The notes: generated by a model not told the origin, from the sequence alone. Positions 51,274 through 62,498 are shown, counted from the first letter of the stretch. The stretch: DNA of 62,498 nt from an uncultured Tessaracoccus sp. (GCF_947255005.1 NZ_CAMYFI010000010.1:1-62498), one strand, 5' to 3'. Translations and numbers: made by a program.

Positions 51274-52331
51274 TCACCGTCCATTCCCAGCAGCATCCCT
51301 ACAATGTGCACATCGGCGCCGGGGTACTCGAGGGCTTCGCGGCAGCCAGCGAGGGAAGCTCCCGTATCGCCGTCATCTTCCCCGAGCATCTACCGCATCT
51401 GGCAGACGCCGTCGCAACCCGGGTCGCTGGGCACGTGTTGCGCCTTCCAGTTCCCGACGCGGAGGCAGCCAAGACGGTAACGGTGCTGCAGCACTGTTGG
51501 AACGAGCTGGCCAAGGCCGGGTTCACCCGCAATGACTTGGTGGTGGGCATTGGCGGGGGAGCGGTAACGGATCTCGCCGGCTTCGTTGCCTCCACCTGGC
51601 TTCGCGGCGTCGCCTACATCTCCGTACCTACGTCCGTGCTTGCGATGGTGGATGCAGCAGTGGGCGGGAAAACGGGCATCAATCTCGAGGCGGGAAAGAA
51701 CCTCGTCGGCGCGTTTTACGAGCCGCGTGCGGTGTTCTGCGACTTCGACTTCCTGGCCACGCTTCCGTCGCGCGAACTGCGCTCCGGCATGGCCGAAGTG
51801 GTGAAGTGCGGCTTCATTCGCGACTCACACATTCTCGCTCTGGCAGCGCGTGATGATCGTCTGGATGTGTCAGGAAGCACGTTCGCGGAACTCGTTTCGC
51901 GAGCCATTGCGGTGAAAGCCGACGTGGTTGCCGCCGATCTTCGCGAGGCGACGTCGGTGGGAGACCGAGTGGGCCGCGAATCCCTGAACTACGGTCACAC
52001 CCTGGGCCACGCTATTGAAACCTGTGAGCGGTATTTCTGGCGCCACGGCGAGGCCATCGCAGTGGGCATGGCTTGGATCGCTCGCGTCTCTCGCCACCTC
52101 ACGGGCCTCGCTGATGACATCGTCGTTCTCCACGACGAACTCCTGCGCTCTCTGCAACTCCCAACTTCCTATGACGGAGACTTCGCCAAGCTGCGGCACG
52201 TGATGAGCCTTGACAAGAAAGCTCGCGGCCAGGCGCTGCGGCTCGTGTGCCTGCGTGAGGTGGGATCGCCAACCATCGTTGTCAGCCCCGACGAGGGCGT
52301 GCTGGAAGCGTGCTATGCCGAGCTCGCCTGA
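51270..52331 (+). CDS. aroB: 3-dehydroquinate synthase
   Basis: AroB (353 aa) closes the ring of DAHP with NAD and a divalent metal. Visible: GIGGGAVTDLAGFVASTWLRG, PTSVLAMVDAAVGGKTGIN, the KNLVGAFYEP segment, and metal ligands in AEVVKCGFI, ESLNYGHTLGHAIE and HGEAIAVGMAW. GTG start. The regulator that follows begins inside its end, so the lactate regulator is read through from the aro operon. Confidence 0.95.
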   Translation: MITVHSQQHPYNVHIGAGVLEGFAAASEGSSRIAVIFPEHLPHLADAVATRVAGHVLRLPVPDAEAAKTVTVLQHCWNELAKAGFTRNDLVVGIGGGAVTDLAGFVASTWLRGVAYISVPTSVLAMVDAAVGGKTGINLEAGKNLVGAFYEPRAVFCDFDFLATLPSRELRSGMAEVVKCGFIRDSHILALAARDDRLDVSGSTFAELVSRAIAVKADVVAADLREATSVGDRVGRESLNYGHTLGHAIETCERYFWRHGEAIAVGMAWIARVSRHLTGLADDIVVLHDELLRSLQLPTSYDGDFAKLRHVMSLDKKARGQALRLVCLREVGSPTIVVSPDEGVLEACYAELA

Positions 52332-53010
52332 AACCGCCGGGGGATATGTCCTCGCGCTCACCCATCTGCAAGAACAGGTGCTCTCCGGAGCGCTCGCGGT
52401 GGGCGACCGTCTCCCGGGGGAGCGAGAACTCGCTGCAGAGCTCGGCGTGAGTCGCGGGGCCGTACGCGAAGCCATCCGTGCCATGCAAGCGTACGGCGTG
52501 CTGGAATCACAGCCAGGCCCAGGACGCGGCACACGTGTGATCGCGATGCAATCGAAGGCGCTCGGCCGGTTATTCTCCCTCCATCTCGCCACGGCGTCGC
52601 AATCGCAGGCAGATCTCATGGAGACGCGCATCGCACTGGAACGTGCGACGGCCAGCCTCGCAGCATCGTCGTCGACGCCGGAGAACCACGCTCGACTGCA
52701 GCACATCATCGAGGCGATGGATGGCACCCACGAACTCGCGCCGTACAACGACCTGGACACTGACTTCCATCACTGCATCGCCCAGATCTCGGGCAATCCA
52801 CTGCTGCGTGACCTCACGGTTGCTATCCGTGAGGCGCTGCGTCGACCCATTTTGCAAGCTTCACTCGGCGTCGAGCGCTGGACGGATATCCGCACCATGC
52901 TGTGTACCCAGCACCGAGCGATCTACGAGGCCATCTGCAGCGGCGACGGGGCCCACGCCGCTGATCTCGTTGAACACCACATCCGCGATGCCGCGACGTC
53001 GCTGTTCTAA
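52315..53010 (+). CDS. lldR: GntR/FadR-family regulator, probable LldR/LutR
   Basis: The 231-residue regulator has an N-terminal winged helix (GDRLPGERELAAELGVSRGAVREAIRAM split at LGVSR, about residues 25-60) and a FadR-type FCD domain with likely metal ligands Asp and His in NDLDTDFHHCIAQ, plus later histidines in QHRAIYEAI and VEHHIRDA. It lies directly before the lactate permease and lutABC, so repression relieved by lactate is the likely role. ATG 52315 has GGAAG upstream and is inside aroB. Confidence 0.85.
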   Translation: MPSSPETAGGYVLALTHLQEQVLSGALAVGDRLPGERELAAELGVSRGAVREAIRAMQAYGVLESQPGPGRGTRVIAMQSKALGRLFSLHLATASQSQADLMETRIALERATASLAASSSTPENHARLQHIIEAMDGTHELAPYNDLDTDFHHCIAQISGNPLLRDLTVAIREALRRPILQASLGVERWTDIRTMLCTQHRAIYEAICSGDGAHAADLVEHHIRDAATSLF

Positions 53011-53134
53011 ATGCTTCCTCGACTGGGCGCACAACAGATGCCGATTTTGGTCTTTGCACACTCATTTATTGAATCTGGCGTGCGTCCAGTCGAGAGTGCG
53101 GCGTCACTCAGGCGGGGAACCTATCCCCAACGCA

Positions 53135-53161
53135 TTGACAAATTGGTCCGACCGTTATAAT
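53135..53161 (+). promoter_or_regulatory. lldP promoter with LldR-like operator in the spacer
   Basis: TTGACA (53135-53140) and TATAAT (53156-53161) are both consensus, with a short 15-base spacer. The spacer holds TGGTCCGACCG (53144-53154), matching the TNGTNNNACNA LldR motif of corynebacteria except the last base. The rest of the 207-base gap 53011-53217 shows nothing clear. Confidence 0.7.
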
Positions 53162-53217
53162 TTACGACGTGCAGTAGTATTAAAGTGCTGCTGTAGCCAG
53201 AACAACGGAGTTCAACC

Positions 53218-54909
53218 ATGACTTTGCTTCAGACATTCGTCCCGGAGACGAACCCTACTGGGCAGCTGTGGCTGTCCGCGCTGTTGGCGTCACTGCCCAT
53301 TATTTGCATGCTTGCCACGCTGGGAGCGCTGCGGTGGAAGGCCCACTACGCGGCATTGGCGTCGTGGGGCGTCGCACTCATAGTGGCGATTGCAGCGTTC
53401 CGGATGCCGGTGGTGATGGCGCTCTCCACAAGCGCGCACGGCATTCTCTACGGCATCTTCCCGATCGTCTGGATTCTGCTCACCGCAATCTGGATGTACG
53501 AGGTGACTGTGAAGTCGGGGCGCTTCGAAGATCTTCGACGCACGTTCTTCCTCATCTCAGATGATCCGCGTGTCGTAGGTCTCATCATCGCGTTCAGCTT
53601 TGGCGGTCTTCTAGAAGCCCTCGCAGGCTACGGGGCGCCGGTCGCGATCGCCGCTGCCATGCTCATCGCGGTCGGTTTCTCGCCCATTCGAGCCGCCATG
53701 GTGGCGCTGCTCGCCAACACCGTCCCGGTGGCATTTGGCGCCGTCGGCTTGCCCATCGTCGTTGCTGCCCAGACGGCTGAACTGGATGTGCTCGCCGTCG
53801 CCCCGATCAGCGGACGTATCACCGCCATGCTGAGCCTCATCGTTCCCTTCCTCATTCTGCTGGTGATGGACGGCGCCAAGGGGCTGAAGCAGTGTTGGCC
53901 GGTGGGTCTCGTCATCGGTGTTTCATTCGGTATCACCAAGTGGATCGTGAGCTCCACGCCGCTGTTCAACCTGACCGAGATGTTCGCAGCCGTGGTCAGT
54001 ATCGCCGTCACGCTCGGTTTCCTCAAGTTGTGGCACCCAACCGGCGGCACCGACGCTAAGGGGCGCATTAGCGAGATGATGGCGCCCGAGGTCGAGAAGG
54101 ATTGGGAGCCCGCCGTCCACGATGACGCGGGTCAGCCTCAGCTCACCACCAACCGAATCGTCATGGCACTGGTGCCCTACCTGATGGTGATCGTGGTGTT
54201 CGGCATCGCATCCATCCCCGCGGTGAAGACGTTCCTGAAGTCGCTCGACGTGAGCTTCGCTTGGCCGTTGCTCGGCAACCTGATGGGCCTCGACGGCAGC
54301 CCGGCCTCGCACCAGACGTACACGCTGCTGTGGGCCTCGTCGCCAGGCATCTTGCTCGCCATCGTGGCCATCCTGACCGGCATCATTTACAAGATGTCTT
54401 TGGGTCAGACCTTCGCCGTACTGTGGGAAAACATGAAGAAGATGCGGTTCTCCGCCCTCACGATTGGACTGGTCGTCGCACTGGCCTATGTGATGGGCGA
54501 CTCCGGCCAGACGCTCGCCCTCGGCTTCTTCATCGCTGCAGCCGGATCCATTTACGCGGCCCTGTCACCCATCCTCGGCTGGATCGGCACCTACGTGACC
54601 GGCTCGGATACCTCCGCCAACATCCTGTTCTCCGGCCTGCAGTCCACCGTCGGTCAGGAGATCGGCCAAGGCAGCCATCTCGGAGTGCAGGGCATGCGTG
54701 AACTGCTCGTTGGCGCCAATGCCGCAGGCGGCGTCGTCGGCAAGATGATCTCGCCCCAGTCGCTCACCATCGCCGCTACTGCCATCGGCCTGGTCGGCAG
54801 CGAGTCTGTGGTGTTGCGCAAGGTCTTCAAATGGAGCCTCATTCTGCTCGCATTGATGTGCGTCATCGTCGGATTGATGTCGACACCGGTCCTCAGCTGG
54901 CTGATCTGA
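53218..54909 (+). CDS. lldP: L-lactate permease
   Basis: LldP (563 aa) is a polytopic transporter of the LctP family with about 12-14 hydrophobic helices. Typical segments are TAIWMYEVTVKSGRFEDLR, FGGLLEALAGYGAPVAI, VALLANTVPVAFGAVGLP and the late GSDTSANILFSGLQ. It imports lactate, probably with protons. A leader with AACGGAG precedes the ATG. lutA follows after 11 bases, so permease and oxidation enzymes form one operon. Confidence 0.93.
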   Translation: MTLLQTFVPETNPTGQLWLSALLASLPIICMLATLGALRWKAHYAALASWGVALIVAIAAFRMPVVMALSTSAHGILYGIFPIVWILLTAIWMYEVTVKSGRFEDLRRTFFLISDDPRVVGLIIAFSFGGLLEALAGYGAPVAIAAAMLIAVGFSPIRAAMVALLANTVPVAFGAVGLPIVVAAQTAELDVLAVAPISGRITAMLSLIVPFLILLVMDGAKGLKQCWPVGLVIGVSFGITKWIVSSTPLFNLTEMFAAVVSIAVTLGFLKLWHPTGGTDAKGRISEMMAPEVEKDWEPAVHDDAGQPQLTTNRIVMALVPYLMVIVVFGIASIPAVKTFLKSLDVSFAWPLLGNLMGLDGSPASHQTYTLLWASSPGILLAIVAILTGIIYKMSLGQTFAVLWENMKKMRFSALTIGLVVALAYVMGDSGQTLALGFFIAAAGSIYAALSPILGWIGTYVTGSDTSANILFSGLQSTVGQEIGQGSHLGVQGMRELLVGANAAGGVVGKMISPQSLTIAATAIGLVGSESVVLRKVFKWSLILLALMCVIVGLMSTPVLSWLI

Positions 54910-54920
54910 AAGGAATAAGC

Positions 54921-55691
54921 ATGACCACAGCCACACTTCCAGGTGCCGGGATCACGGTGGCACTGTTCGCCACCTGCATCACGGACACCATGAAACCATC
55001 CGTTCCCATCGCGACGGTGAAACTGCTCGAACGCCTCGGATGCAAGGTGGAGTTCCCAAAGGAACAGACCTGCTGCGGCCAGATCATGGCCAACACGGGC
55101 TACTTCAAGGAAACCGAGGGCACCGTCCGTAACTACGTGAAGAGCTTCGGCGACGCGGAATACGTCGTCGCGCCCTCCGGCTCATGCGTGGCCTCCGTGC
55201 ACCACCAGCACGAGATGATCGCCAATCATGTGGGCGACGCCGGCCTCGCGCGCGATGCGGCCGCCACCGCGAAGCGCACCTACGACATCGCCGAGTTCCT
55301 CGTCGACGTGCTGCGCGTCACGGACGTGGGGGCTTGGTTCCCGCACAAGGTGACCTACCACCCGTCCTGCCACGGCAAGCGCATGCTGAAGCTGGGGGAC
55401 AAGCCGATGCAGCTCCTGGAAGCCGTCGGGGGCATCACGCTCGTCGACCTGCCCGAGGCCGACCAGTGCTGCGGATTTGGCGGCACGTTCTCACTGAAGA
55501 ACTCGGACATGTCGGTCGCCATGGCCTCCGATAAGGCTCGGCACGTGATCGATAGCGGCGCCGAGTACGTCGTCGGCGGCGACCACGCCTGCCTGATGAA
55601 CATCGGCGGCATGCTGCACCGCCAGCATTCCGGCGTACAAACTATCCATCTCGTCGAGATCCTCGCTAGCACCAAGGAGGAAGCGCGATGA
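54921..55691 (+). CDS. lutA: L-lactate oxidation protein LutA, (Fe-S)-binding
   Basis: LutA (256 aa) has the two cysteine-rich CCG domains: EQTCCGQIMANTGY with SGSCVASVHH, and THPSC-like YHPSCHGKRML with ADQCCGFGGTFSLKN. With LutB and LutC it oxidises L-lactate to pyruvate. ATG 54921 follows AAAGGAAT. The stop overlaps lutB. Confidence 0.93.
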   Translation: MTTATLPGAGITVALFATCITDTMKPSVPIATVKLLERLGCKVEFPKEQTCCGQIMANTGYFKETEGTVRNYVKSFGDAEYVVAPSGSCVASVHHQHEMIANHVGDAGLARDAAATAKRTYDIAEFLVDVLRVTDVGAWFPHKVTYHPSCHGKRMLKLGDKPMQLLEAVGGITLVDLPEADQCCGFGGTFSLKNSDMSVAMASDKARHVIDSGAEYVVGGDHACLMNIGGMLHRQHSGVQTIHLVEILASTKEEAR

Positions 55692-57160
55692 CCGTCGAAC
55701 GTTTGACCCCCGCCCCGCCAGAGGGAGCATGGCTCGGCATCCCACCGTTCCCCGAGGCGGTGAAATCTGAACTCGAGAACTCCATCCAGCGCAAGAACCT
55801 CCGCCACGCGACGAGCACCATCCGCGCAAAGCGCGTCGTCCGGGCCAGCGAGGTGCCGAACTGGGAGGAGCTACGCACCGCTGCGGAGCAGATCAAGAAC
55901 CGCGTTGGGCGCCACCTCGATTACTACCTCGAGCAGGCCGAAGAGGCTATGACCAAGGCCGGAATCACCGTCCACTGGGCACGCGATGCTCAAGAGGCGA
56001 ATGAAATCGTCACGCGCATCGCGAAGCAGAAGGGCGTCGACGAGGTCGTCAAGATCAAGTCGATGGCCACCCAAGAAATCGACCTCAACGAGCACCTCGA
56101 GAAGGAAGGCATCGCCGCTTGGGAAACCGACCTCGCGGAGCTCATCGTGCAGTTGGGGCATGACCTGCCATCCCACATCCTCGTGCCAGCCATTCACCGC
56201 AACCGTTCTGAGGTTCGCGAGATCTTCGAAGCCGAGATGGGCCGCTACGGCAAGCCAGCGCCCGAGGGCATCAGCGACGACCCGCCCGAACTCACCGCGG
56301 CCGCGCGCCTGCACCTGCGGGAGAAGTTCCTCCGCGCAAAGATGGCGATTTCCGGCGGAAACTTCATCGTCGCCGAGACGGGCACGCTCGTCATCGTCGA
56401 GTCTGAGGGCAACGGCCGCATGTGCCTCACCCTTCCTGAAACGCTCGTCAGCGTGGTGGGCCTTGAGAAGATCCTCCCCACGTTCGAGGATCTCGAGGTG
56501 TTCCTCAAGCTGCTGCCGCGTTCATCCACTGGTGAGCGAATGAACCCCTACACCTCCATGTGGACCGGCGTGTCAGAAGGCGATGGACCACAGGATCTCC
56601 ACGTCGTGTTGCTCGATAACGGGCGCACCGATGTGCTCGCCGATCCGCTCGGCCGCGCCGCGCTGCGATGCATCCGATGCTCGGCCTGCTTGAACATCTG
56701 TCCCGTCTACGAGCGTGCAGGTGGCCACGCCTATGGGTCCCCGTACCCCGGGCCCATCGGCGCCATCCTGAACCCGCAGTTGAGAGGGATCACGTCGAAG
56801 GTAGACCAAGCGCTGCCGTACGCCTCGAGTCTGTGCGGAGCCTGCAACGAGGTGTGCCCGGTACGTATTCCGTTCACCGACATTCTCGTAGACCAACGGC
56901 GTCGCGTTGCTGAGAAAAAGACCTCGAAGCATCCGACGGTGGAGCAGGGCCTCATGAAGATGGCTGGCTGGGTCATGTCTAAGGGCAGTCATCTCGAGAC
57001 TGTGCAGCGTGCCTCCAAGACCGCAGGACACGTGTTCGGAAAGAAATGGATTGGCCCACTGCCCGTTCCGCTGGTGAATAAGTGGACGAATGCTCGCGAC
57101 GTTGAGCCGCCACCCACGAAGACCTTCCGCGACTGGTGGAAGAAGGAGAAGAGGAGCTGA
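55688..57160 (+). CDS. lutB: L-lactate oxidation iron-sulfur protein LutB
   Basis: LutB (490 aa) has an N-terminal LUD domain (VDEVVKIKSMATQEIDLN; SGGNFIVAETGTLVIVESEGN split by ETG) and a C-terminal double [4Fe-4S] region: CIRCSACLNICPVY and CGACNEVCPVRIPF. A C-terminal tail with DWWKKEK ends the protein, as in the family. It is the electron-transferring subunit of the LutABC lactate oxidase system, probably cytoplasmic. Confidence 0.94.
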   Translation: MTVERLTPAPPEGAWLGIPPFPEAVKSELENSIQRKNLRHATSTIRAKRVVRASEVPNWEELRTAAEQIKNRVGRHLDYYLEQAEEAMTKAGITVHWARDAQEANEIVTRIAKQKGVDEVVKIKSMATQEIDLNEHLEKEGIAAWETDLAELIVQLGHDLPSHILVPAIHRNRSEVREIFEAEMGRYGKPAPEGISDDPPELTAAARLHLREKFLRAKMAISGGNFIVAETGTLVIVESEGNGRMCLTLPETLVSVVGLEKILPTFEDLEVFLKLLPRSSTGERMNPYTSMWTGVSEGDGPQDLHVVLLDNGRTDVLADPLGRAALRCIRCSACLNICPVYERAGGHAYGSPYPGPIGAILNPQLRGITSKVDQALPYASSLCGACNEVCPVRIPFTDILVDQRRRVAEKKTSKHPTVEQGLMKMAGWVMSKGSHLETVQRASKTAGHVFGKKWIGPLPVPLVNKWTNARDVEPPPTKTFRDWWKKEKRS

Positions 57161-57162
57161 CC

Positions 57163-57816
57163 ATGGGAGCAAAGGAAGTGATCCTTGGCAGGGTGCGCAA
57201 GGCCCTGGCCGATGTTCCTTCGTCGGAGAAGGAGACGGATATCGCTGTCGAGTGGACGTACGGTCAACCGCTCGGCACGAAGGACGTGCTCGCGGATCTC
57301 GTCGAAAAGATTGAGGACTACCGCGCCACCGTCGTACAGGTCAGCGATTCAGCAGTGAAGAAGGCGCTGACCGAGGCACTCAAGACGCTCGGCTCGGAGC
57401 ATGTCGTGGTTCCTGACGGTGTTCCCGACGGCTGGATTGACGCGGTCAAGGCGGCGAACGTCACCGTGCACCTCGACGAGCCGCAGCTCACCCACGATGA
57501 ACTCAACGAGATTGACACCGTAGTCACCACCTGCGCCGTGGCGATGGCGGATTCGGGCACCATCGCGCTCGACCATGGCCCCGGCCAGGGCCGACGAGCG
57601 CTCAGCCTCTTGCCCGACCGCCACGTCTGTGTGGTGCGTGCAGATCAAGTGGTGAGCGATGTCCCCGAGGGAGTTGCCAGGCTACGAGGCGCAGTGGATG
57701 ATCGTCGCCCCATCACCTGGATTTCGGGGGGCTCTGCGACGAGTGACATCGAATTGAGCCGCGTTGAAGGGGTACACGGCCCCAGAACGCTGTACGTCAT
57801 CCTGGTGAAAAAGTAA
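57163..57816 (+). CDS. lutC: L-lactate oxidation protein LutC (LUD domain)
   Basis: LutC (217 aa) is a single LUD-domain protein: LGRVRKALAD at the start, VVTTCAVAMADSGTIALD in the core, and ITWISGGSATSDIELSRVEGVHGPR split around SATSD in the conserved end. ATG 57163 follows GAGGAG. It ends the lldP-lutABC operon, which is followed by two hairpins. Confidence 0.93.
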   Translation: MGAKEVILGRVRKALADVPSSEKETDIAVEWTYGQPLGTKDVLADLVEKIEDYRATVVQVSDSAVKKALTEALKTLGSEHVVVPDGVPDGWIDAVKAANVTVHLDEPQLTHDELNEIDTVVTTCAVAMADSGTIALDHGPGQGRRALSLLPDRHVCVVRADQVVSDVPEGVARLRGAVDDRRPITWISGGSATSDIELSRVEGVHGPRTLYVILVKK

Positions 57817-57831
57817 CGACGACCAGTCCGA

Positions 57832-57845
57832 CCCCGACATCGGGG
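57832..57845 (+). terminator. small GC-rich hairpin after lutC
   Basis: CCCCG acat CGGGG, 16 bases past the lutC stop, directly before the larger hairpin. No T-tract follows. Confidence 0.4.
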
Positions 57846-57857
57846 CCATCAAGACAA

Positions 57858-57892
57858 GTGGGCGCCACCGGCAAGAGCCAGGTGGCGCCCAC
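57858..57892. terminator. strong hairpin between convergent lutC and csbD
   Basis: GTGGGCGCCACC (57858-57869) pairs perfectly with GGTGGCGCCCAC (57881-57892) over an 11-base loop. It lies 18 bases before the csbD stop and probably terminates both operons. The layout matches the hairpin after rel (12-bp stem, 11-base loop). Confidence 0.7.
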
Positions 57893-57910
57893 GTACCGTG
57901 ATCGACGAAG

Positions 57911-58123
57911 TCAGTCCTTCTTGTCGAACTTATCGGCAATGTCGTTGAAGGTTTCAGCGGCCTTCTCCTTCAGGTCTTCCACACCCTGCTTGGTCTTCGC
58001 GCCAAGCTGGTCGAGCTTGCCCTCAGACTGCAGCTGCTCATTATCGGTGGCTTCACCGATGCCTTCCTTCGCCTGACCTTTGAGGTCTTCGGCCTGGTTC
58101 TTGATATCGTCTCCGAGTCCCAT
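57911..58123 (-). CDS. CsbD family stress protein
   Basis: A 70-residue, highly charged, helical protein: GLGDDIKNQAEDLKGQAKEG begins the CsbD repeat, and KTKQGVEDLKEKAAETFND follows. CsbD proteins are general-stress-induced in many bacteria; the molecular role is unknown. ATG 58123 is chosen because AAAGGAG lies 6 bases upstream. It is alone on the reverse strand, divergent from efp. Confidence 0.88.
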   Translation of the reverse strand: MGLGDDIKNQAEDLKGQAKEGIGEATDNEQLQSEGKLDQLGAKTKQGVEDLKEKAAETFNDIADKFDKKD

Positions 58124-58168
58124 GGGCTCTCCTTTCGTCAAGGCGACCAATCGTCACCTTGCAACCCA

Positions 58169-58174
58169 GCCTAT
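58169..58174 (-). promoter_or_regulatory. possible -10 box of csbD
   Basis: TAGGCT within TATATAGGCT on the minus strand, about 45 bases before the csbD start. No stress-sigma motif could be assigned. Confidence 0.3.
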
Positions 58175-58229
58175 ATAGGGCAATCAAAACCGAAGGCTGC
58201 CAGGCACGGAGCGCTCGTGAGGATTCCAG

Positions 58230-58235
58230 TAGACT
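58230..58235 (+). promoter_or_regulatory. possible -10 box of efp
   Basis: TAGACT, giving a leader of about 35 bases with GAAAGG before the GTG at 58279. The -35 is unclear. Confidence 0.35.
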
Positions 58236-58278
58236 ATTCTTCGGCCTAACACGGGTTCAGTCGAATGAAAGGCATATC

Positions 58279-58842
58279 GTGGTTGCAGTTTCCACCAACG
58301 ATCTCAAGAACGGCATGGTGCTCGACCTCGACGGTCAGCTCTGGCAAGTGATGTGGTTCCAGCACCACAAGCCTGGCAAAGGCAACACCGTTGTGCGCTC
58401 GAAACTGAAGGCAGTCCTATCCGGCAAGACCGTGGATAAGACGTTCAACGCTGATACCAAGGTGGAGATGGCGACGGTCGATCGTCGCGCTATGCAGTAC
58501 CTCTACATTGACGGCTCCGATTACGTCTTCATGGACAACGACACCTACGACCAGATCTATGTTCCGGACGTCACCGTCGGTGAAGCGAAGGACTACATGC
58601 TGGAAAATCAGGACGCCATCGTCGCGCTGCACGAAGGCACCCCGCTCTTCGTGGAGCTGCCTGCGTCGGTGGAACTCGAAATCACCTACACCGAACCCGG
58701 TCTGCAAGGCGATCGCTCCACCGGCGGCACCAAGCCGGCCACTCTCGAAACCGGCAAGCAGATTCAGGTGCCCCTGTTTATCACTCAGGGTGAGCGCGTC
58801 AAGGTGGACACCCGCGACGGCTCCTACCTCGGCCGCGTGTGA
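58279..58842 (+). CDS. efp: elongation factor P
   Basis: EF-P (187 aa) relieves ribosome stalling at polyproline. The KOW-like N-domain has STNDLKNGMVLDLDGQLW and the tip loop KPGKGNTVV with Lys34, the position modified in some bacteria; flanking prolines suggest the unmodified or 5-aminopentanol-type group. OB domains follow with YMLENQDAIVALHEG and a C-terminal GDRSTGGTKPATLETG. GTG 58279 follows GAAAGG by 6 bases. The stop overlaps nusB. Confidence 0.95.
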   Translation: MVAVSTNDLKNGMVLDLDGQLWQVMWFQHHKPGKGNTVVRSKLKAVLSGKTVDKTFNADTKVEMATVDRRAMQYLYIDGSDYVFMDNDTYDQIYVPDVTVGEAKDYMLENQDAIVALHEGTPLFVELPASVELEITYTEPGLQGDRSTGGTKPATLETGKQIQVPLFITQGERVKVDTRDGSYLGRV

Positions 58843-59267
58843 CCGTGGGTGACGTCGATCCCCGTTTCTCGACGCAGACGAAGGCCCGCAAATCCGCGCT
58901 AGACATTTTGTTCCAGGCGGACGCGCGGGGCCTGAGCATCCGCGATGTGCTGGAACAGCAGCGAGACCTCGCGGAACGTCCACTGCGCGAGCTCACCGAA
59001 GTGATCGTCGAAGGCGTGGCCGAGCACCAGCAGGCCATCGATCAGCGGATCACGGAGTCCTGCACCAACGGCTGGACGTTGCAGCGTATGCCACGTGTCG
59101 ACCGTAATCTCGCCCGCATGGCCATTTTCGAGATTGACCACACGGATACTCCCGATGCTGTCGTAGTGTCGGAGGTCGTGGAGCTTGCTTCATGGCTGTC
59201 GACGAACGAATCGCCAGCTTTCCTCAACGGCCTGCTCGGGCAGGCAGTGAGGACGACCACGGAATAA
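58839..59267 (+). CDS. nusB: transcription antitermination factor NusB
   Basis: NusB (142 aa) binds boxA with NusE in rRNA antitermination. Visible: RKSALDILFQADARGL with the arginine-rich start, the central helices, the motif LQRMPRVDRNLARMAIFEI, and VVVSEVVELASWLSTNESPAFLNGLL in two blocks. GTG 58839 overlaps efp; GTG 58845 is an alternative. In most actinobacteria pyrR-pyrB-pyrC separate nusB from carA, but here carA follows after 16 bases. Confidence 0.93.
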   Translation: MTVGDVDPRFSTQTKARKSALDILFQADARGLSIRDVLEQQRDLAERPLRELTEVIVEGVAEHQQAIDQRITESCTNGWTLQRMPRVDRNLARMAIFEIDHTDTPDAVVVSEVVELASWLSTNESPAFLNGLLGQAVRTTTE

Positions 59268-59283
59268 AGACCGAAAGGTGACC

Positions 59284-59735
59284 ATGCGCCCTGCATTTCT
59301 CGTGATGGAAGACGGCCGAATATTTCGAGGTTCAAGCTTCGGACGAGATCGAGAGGCGTATGGCCCGGTGAGGGCATGCACTGCCATGGTCGGCTACCAG
59401 GAAGCCCTCACCGACCCCGACGCTGCAGGATCGATCCTTGTGTTCACCACGCCGCACATCGGCAACACTGGGTGGAACGACGAGGACTCCCGCTCAGAGC
59501 GCATCCAGGCCTCCGCGGTGATCATACGCGACAAGGCCCCGAAACCGTCGAACTTCCGCTCCACGCGAAGCCTGGACGAAGCCCTCATCGCTGACGACAT
59601 CGTTGCCCTTACCGAGGTTGACACACGCGCGCTGATGCGTCACCTCAGCCAACACGGTCCCTTGTGGGGCGTGGTGACCACGCGCACCGATACCGATGCC
59701 GTTTTGGCCGAACTGCGCGCTCGAAAGGATGCCTG

Positions 59736-59736
<1 letters not shown>
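59284..59736 (+). CDS. carA: carbamoyl-phosphate synthase small subunit, N-terminal domain only
   Basis: This 150-residue protein is the N-terminal domain of CarA and nothing more. Typical motifs are VMEDGRIFRGSSFG, TAMVGYQEALTDP, PHIGNTGWNDEDSRS, PSNFRSTRSLDEAL and EVDTRALMRHL. Normal CarA has about 380 residues and carries a class I glutamine amidotransferase domain after this one; it is absent here. The frame ends cleanly at ARKDA, and the stop overlaps the carB ATG (TGATG), so this is not a ragged frameshift. ATG 59284 follows GAAAGG by 5 bases. The protein may act as a structural or regulatory partner of an ammonia-using CarB, or work with a separately encoded glutaminase. It is coupled to nusB by a 16-base gap. 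Confidence 0.88.

Positions 59737-62498
<2,762 letters not shown>

Overview
The window is GC-rich, densely packed bacterial chromosome and almost certainly comes from an actinomycete. Evidence: a PriA-type HisA, the TIGR03085/DinB-like family, the Trp-associated and HGxxPAAW small membrane proteins of actinobacterial trp loci, a DUF349 protein, the order yebC-ruvCAB-yajC-secDF-apt-rel-MBL-hisS-aspS-rarA-alaS-ruvX-mltG-aroECKB, frequent GTG starts, and many start codons lacking a Shine-Dalgarno. Lactate utilisation and overall gene order make Propionibacteriaceae plausible; the genus cannot be fixed by reading alone.

Layout. 1-8.9 kb: 3' end of gatB, a TIGR03085 protein, hisI and trpE, then a trp locus (membrane protein, HGxxPAAW protein, trpC-trpB-trpA, SCO1) interrupted by a DUF2231-cytochrome b5 fusion and a reverse-strand mutY. 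8.9-11.7 kb: a reverse-strand GH2 glycosidase. 11.8-20.3 kb: dnaE, a membrane protein and hisD-C-B-H-A. 20.3-25 kb: an uncharacterised three-gene block coupled to hisA: a fatty acyl reductase/HAD phosphatase fusion, a LarA-like protein without the cofactor lysine, and a PlsC-like protein without the catalytic histidine. 25-33 kb: yebC, ruvCAB, yajC-secD-secF, apt and a K+ channel. 32.7-41.2 kb: a frameshifted polysaccharide deacetylase lipoprotein, rel, DUF349, an MBL hydrolase, hisS and aspS. 41.2-41.5 kb: a cluster of hairpin repeats. 41.5-53 kb: an LLM oxidoreductase, rarA, DUF948, alaS, ruvX, mltG, aroE-C-K-B. 52.3-57.8 kb: a lactate regulon (GntR regulator, permease, lutABC). 57.8-62.5 kb: csbD, efp, nusB, a truncated carA and the start of carB.

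How genes work together. The trp genes present (E, C, B, A) lack trpD, trpG and trpF; the PriA-like HisA probably supplies TrpF activity. RuvABC with RuvX and RarA handle recombination and stalled forks; YajC-SecD-SecF drive export; AroE-C-K-B make chorismate, the TrpE substrate. LldR, LldP and LutABC import and oxidise lactate, with a probable LldR site inside the lldP promoter.

Main anomalies: (1) carA encodes only the N-terminal domain (150 aa) and ends cleanly in a TGATG overlap with carB, with no glutaminase domain anywhere in the window; (2) the acyl-reductase/LarA-like/pseudo-PlsC block; (3) a recurrent TAnnnT box 6-8 nt before start codons without a Shine-Dalgarno, at twelve genes, indicating leaderless transcripts and settling several starts; (4) a one-base frameshift between the lipoprotein signal and the catalytic domain of the deacetylase. 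No rRNA, tRNA, CRISPR array or insertion sequence was recognised.
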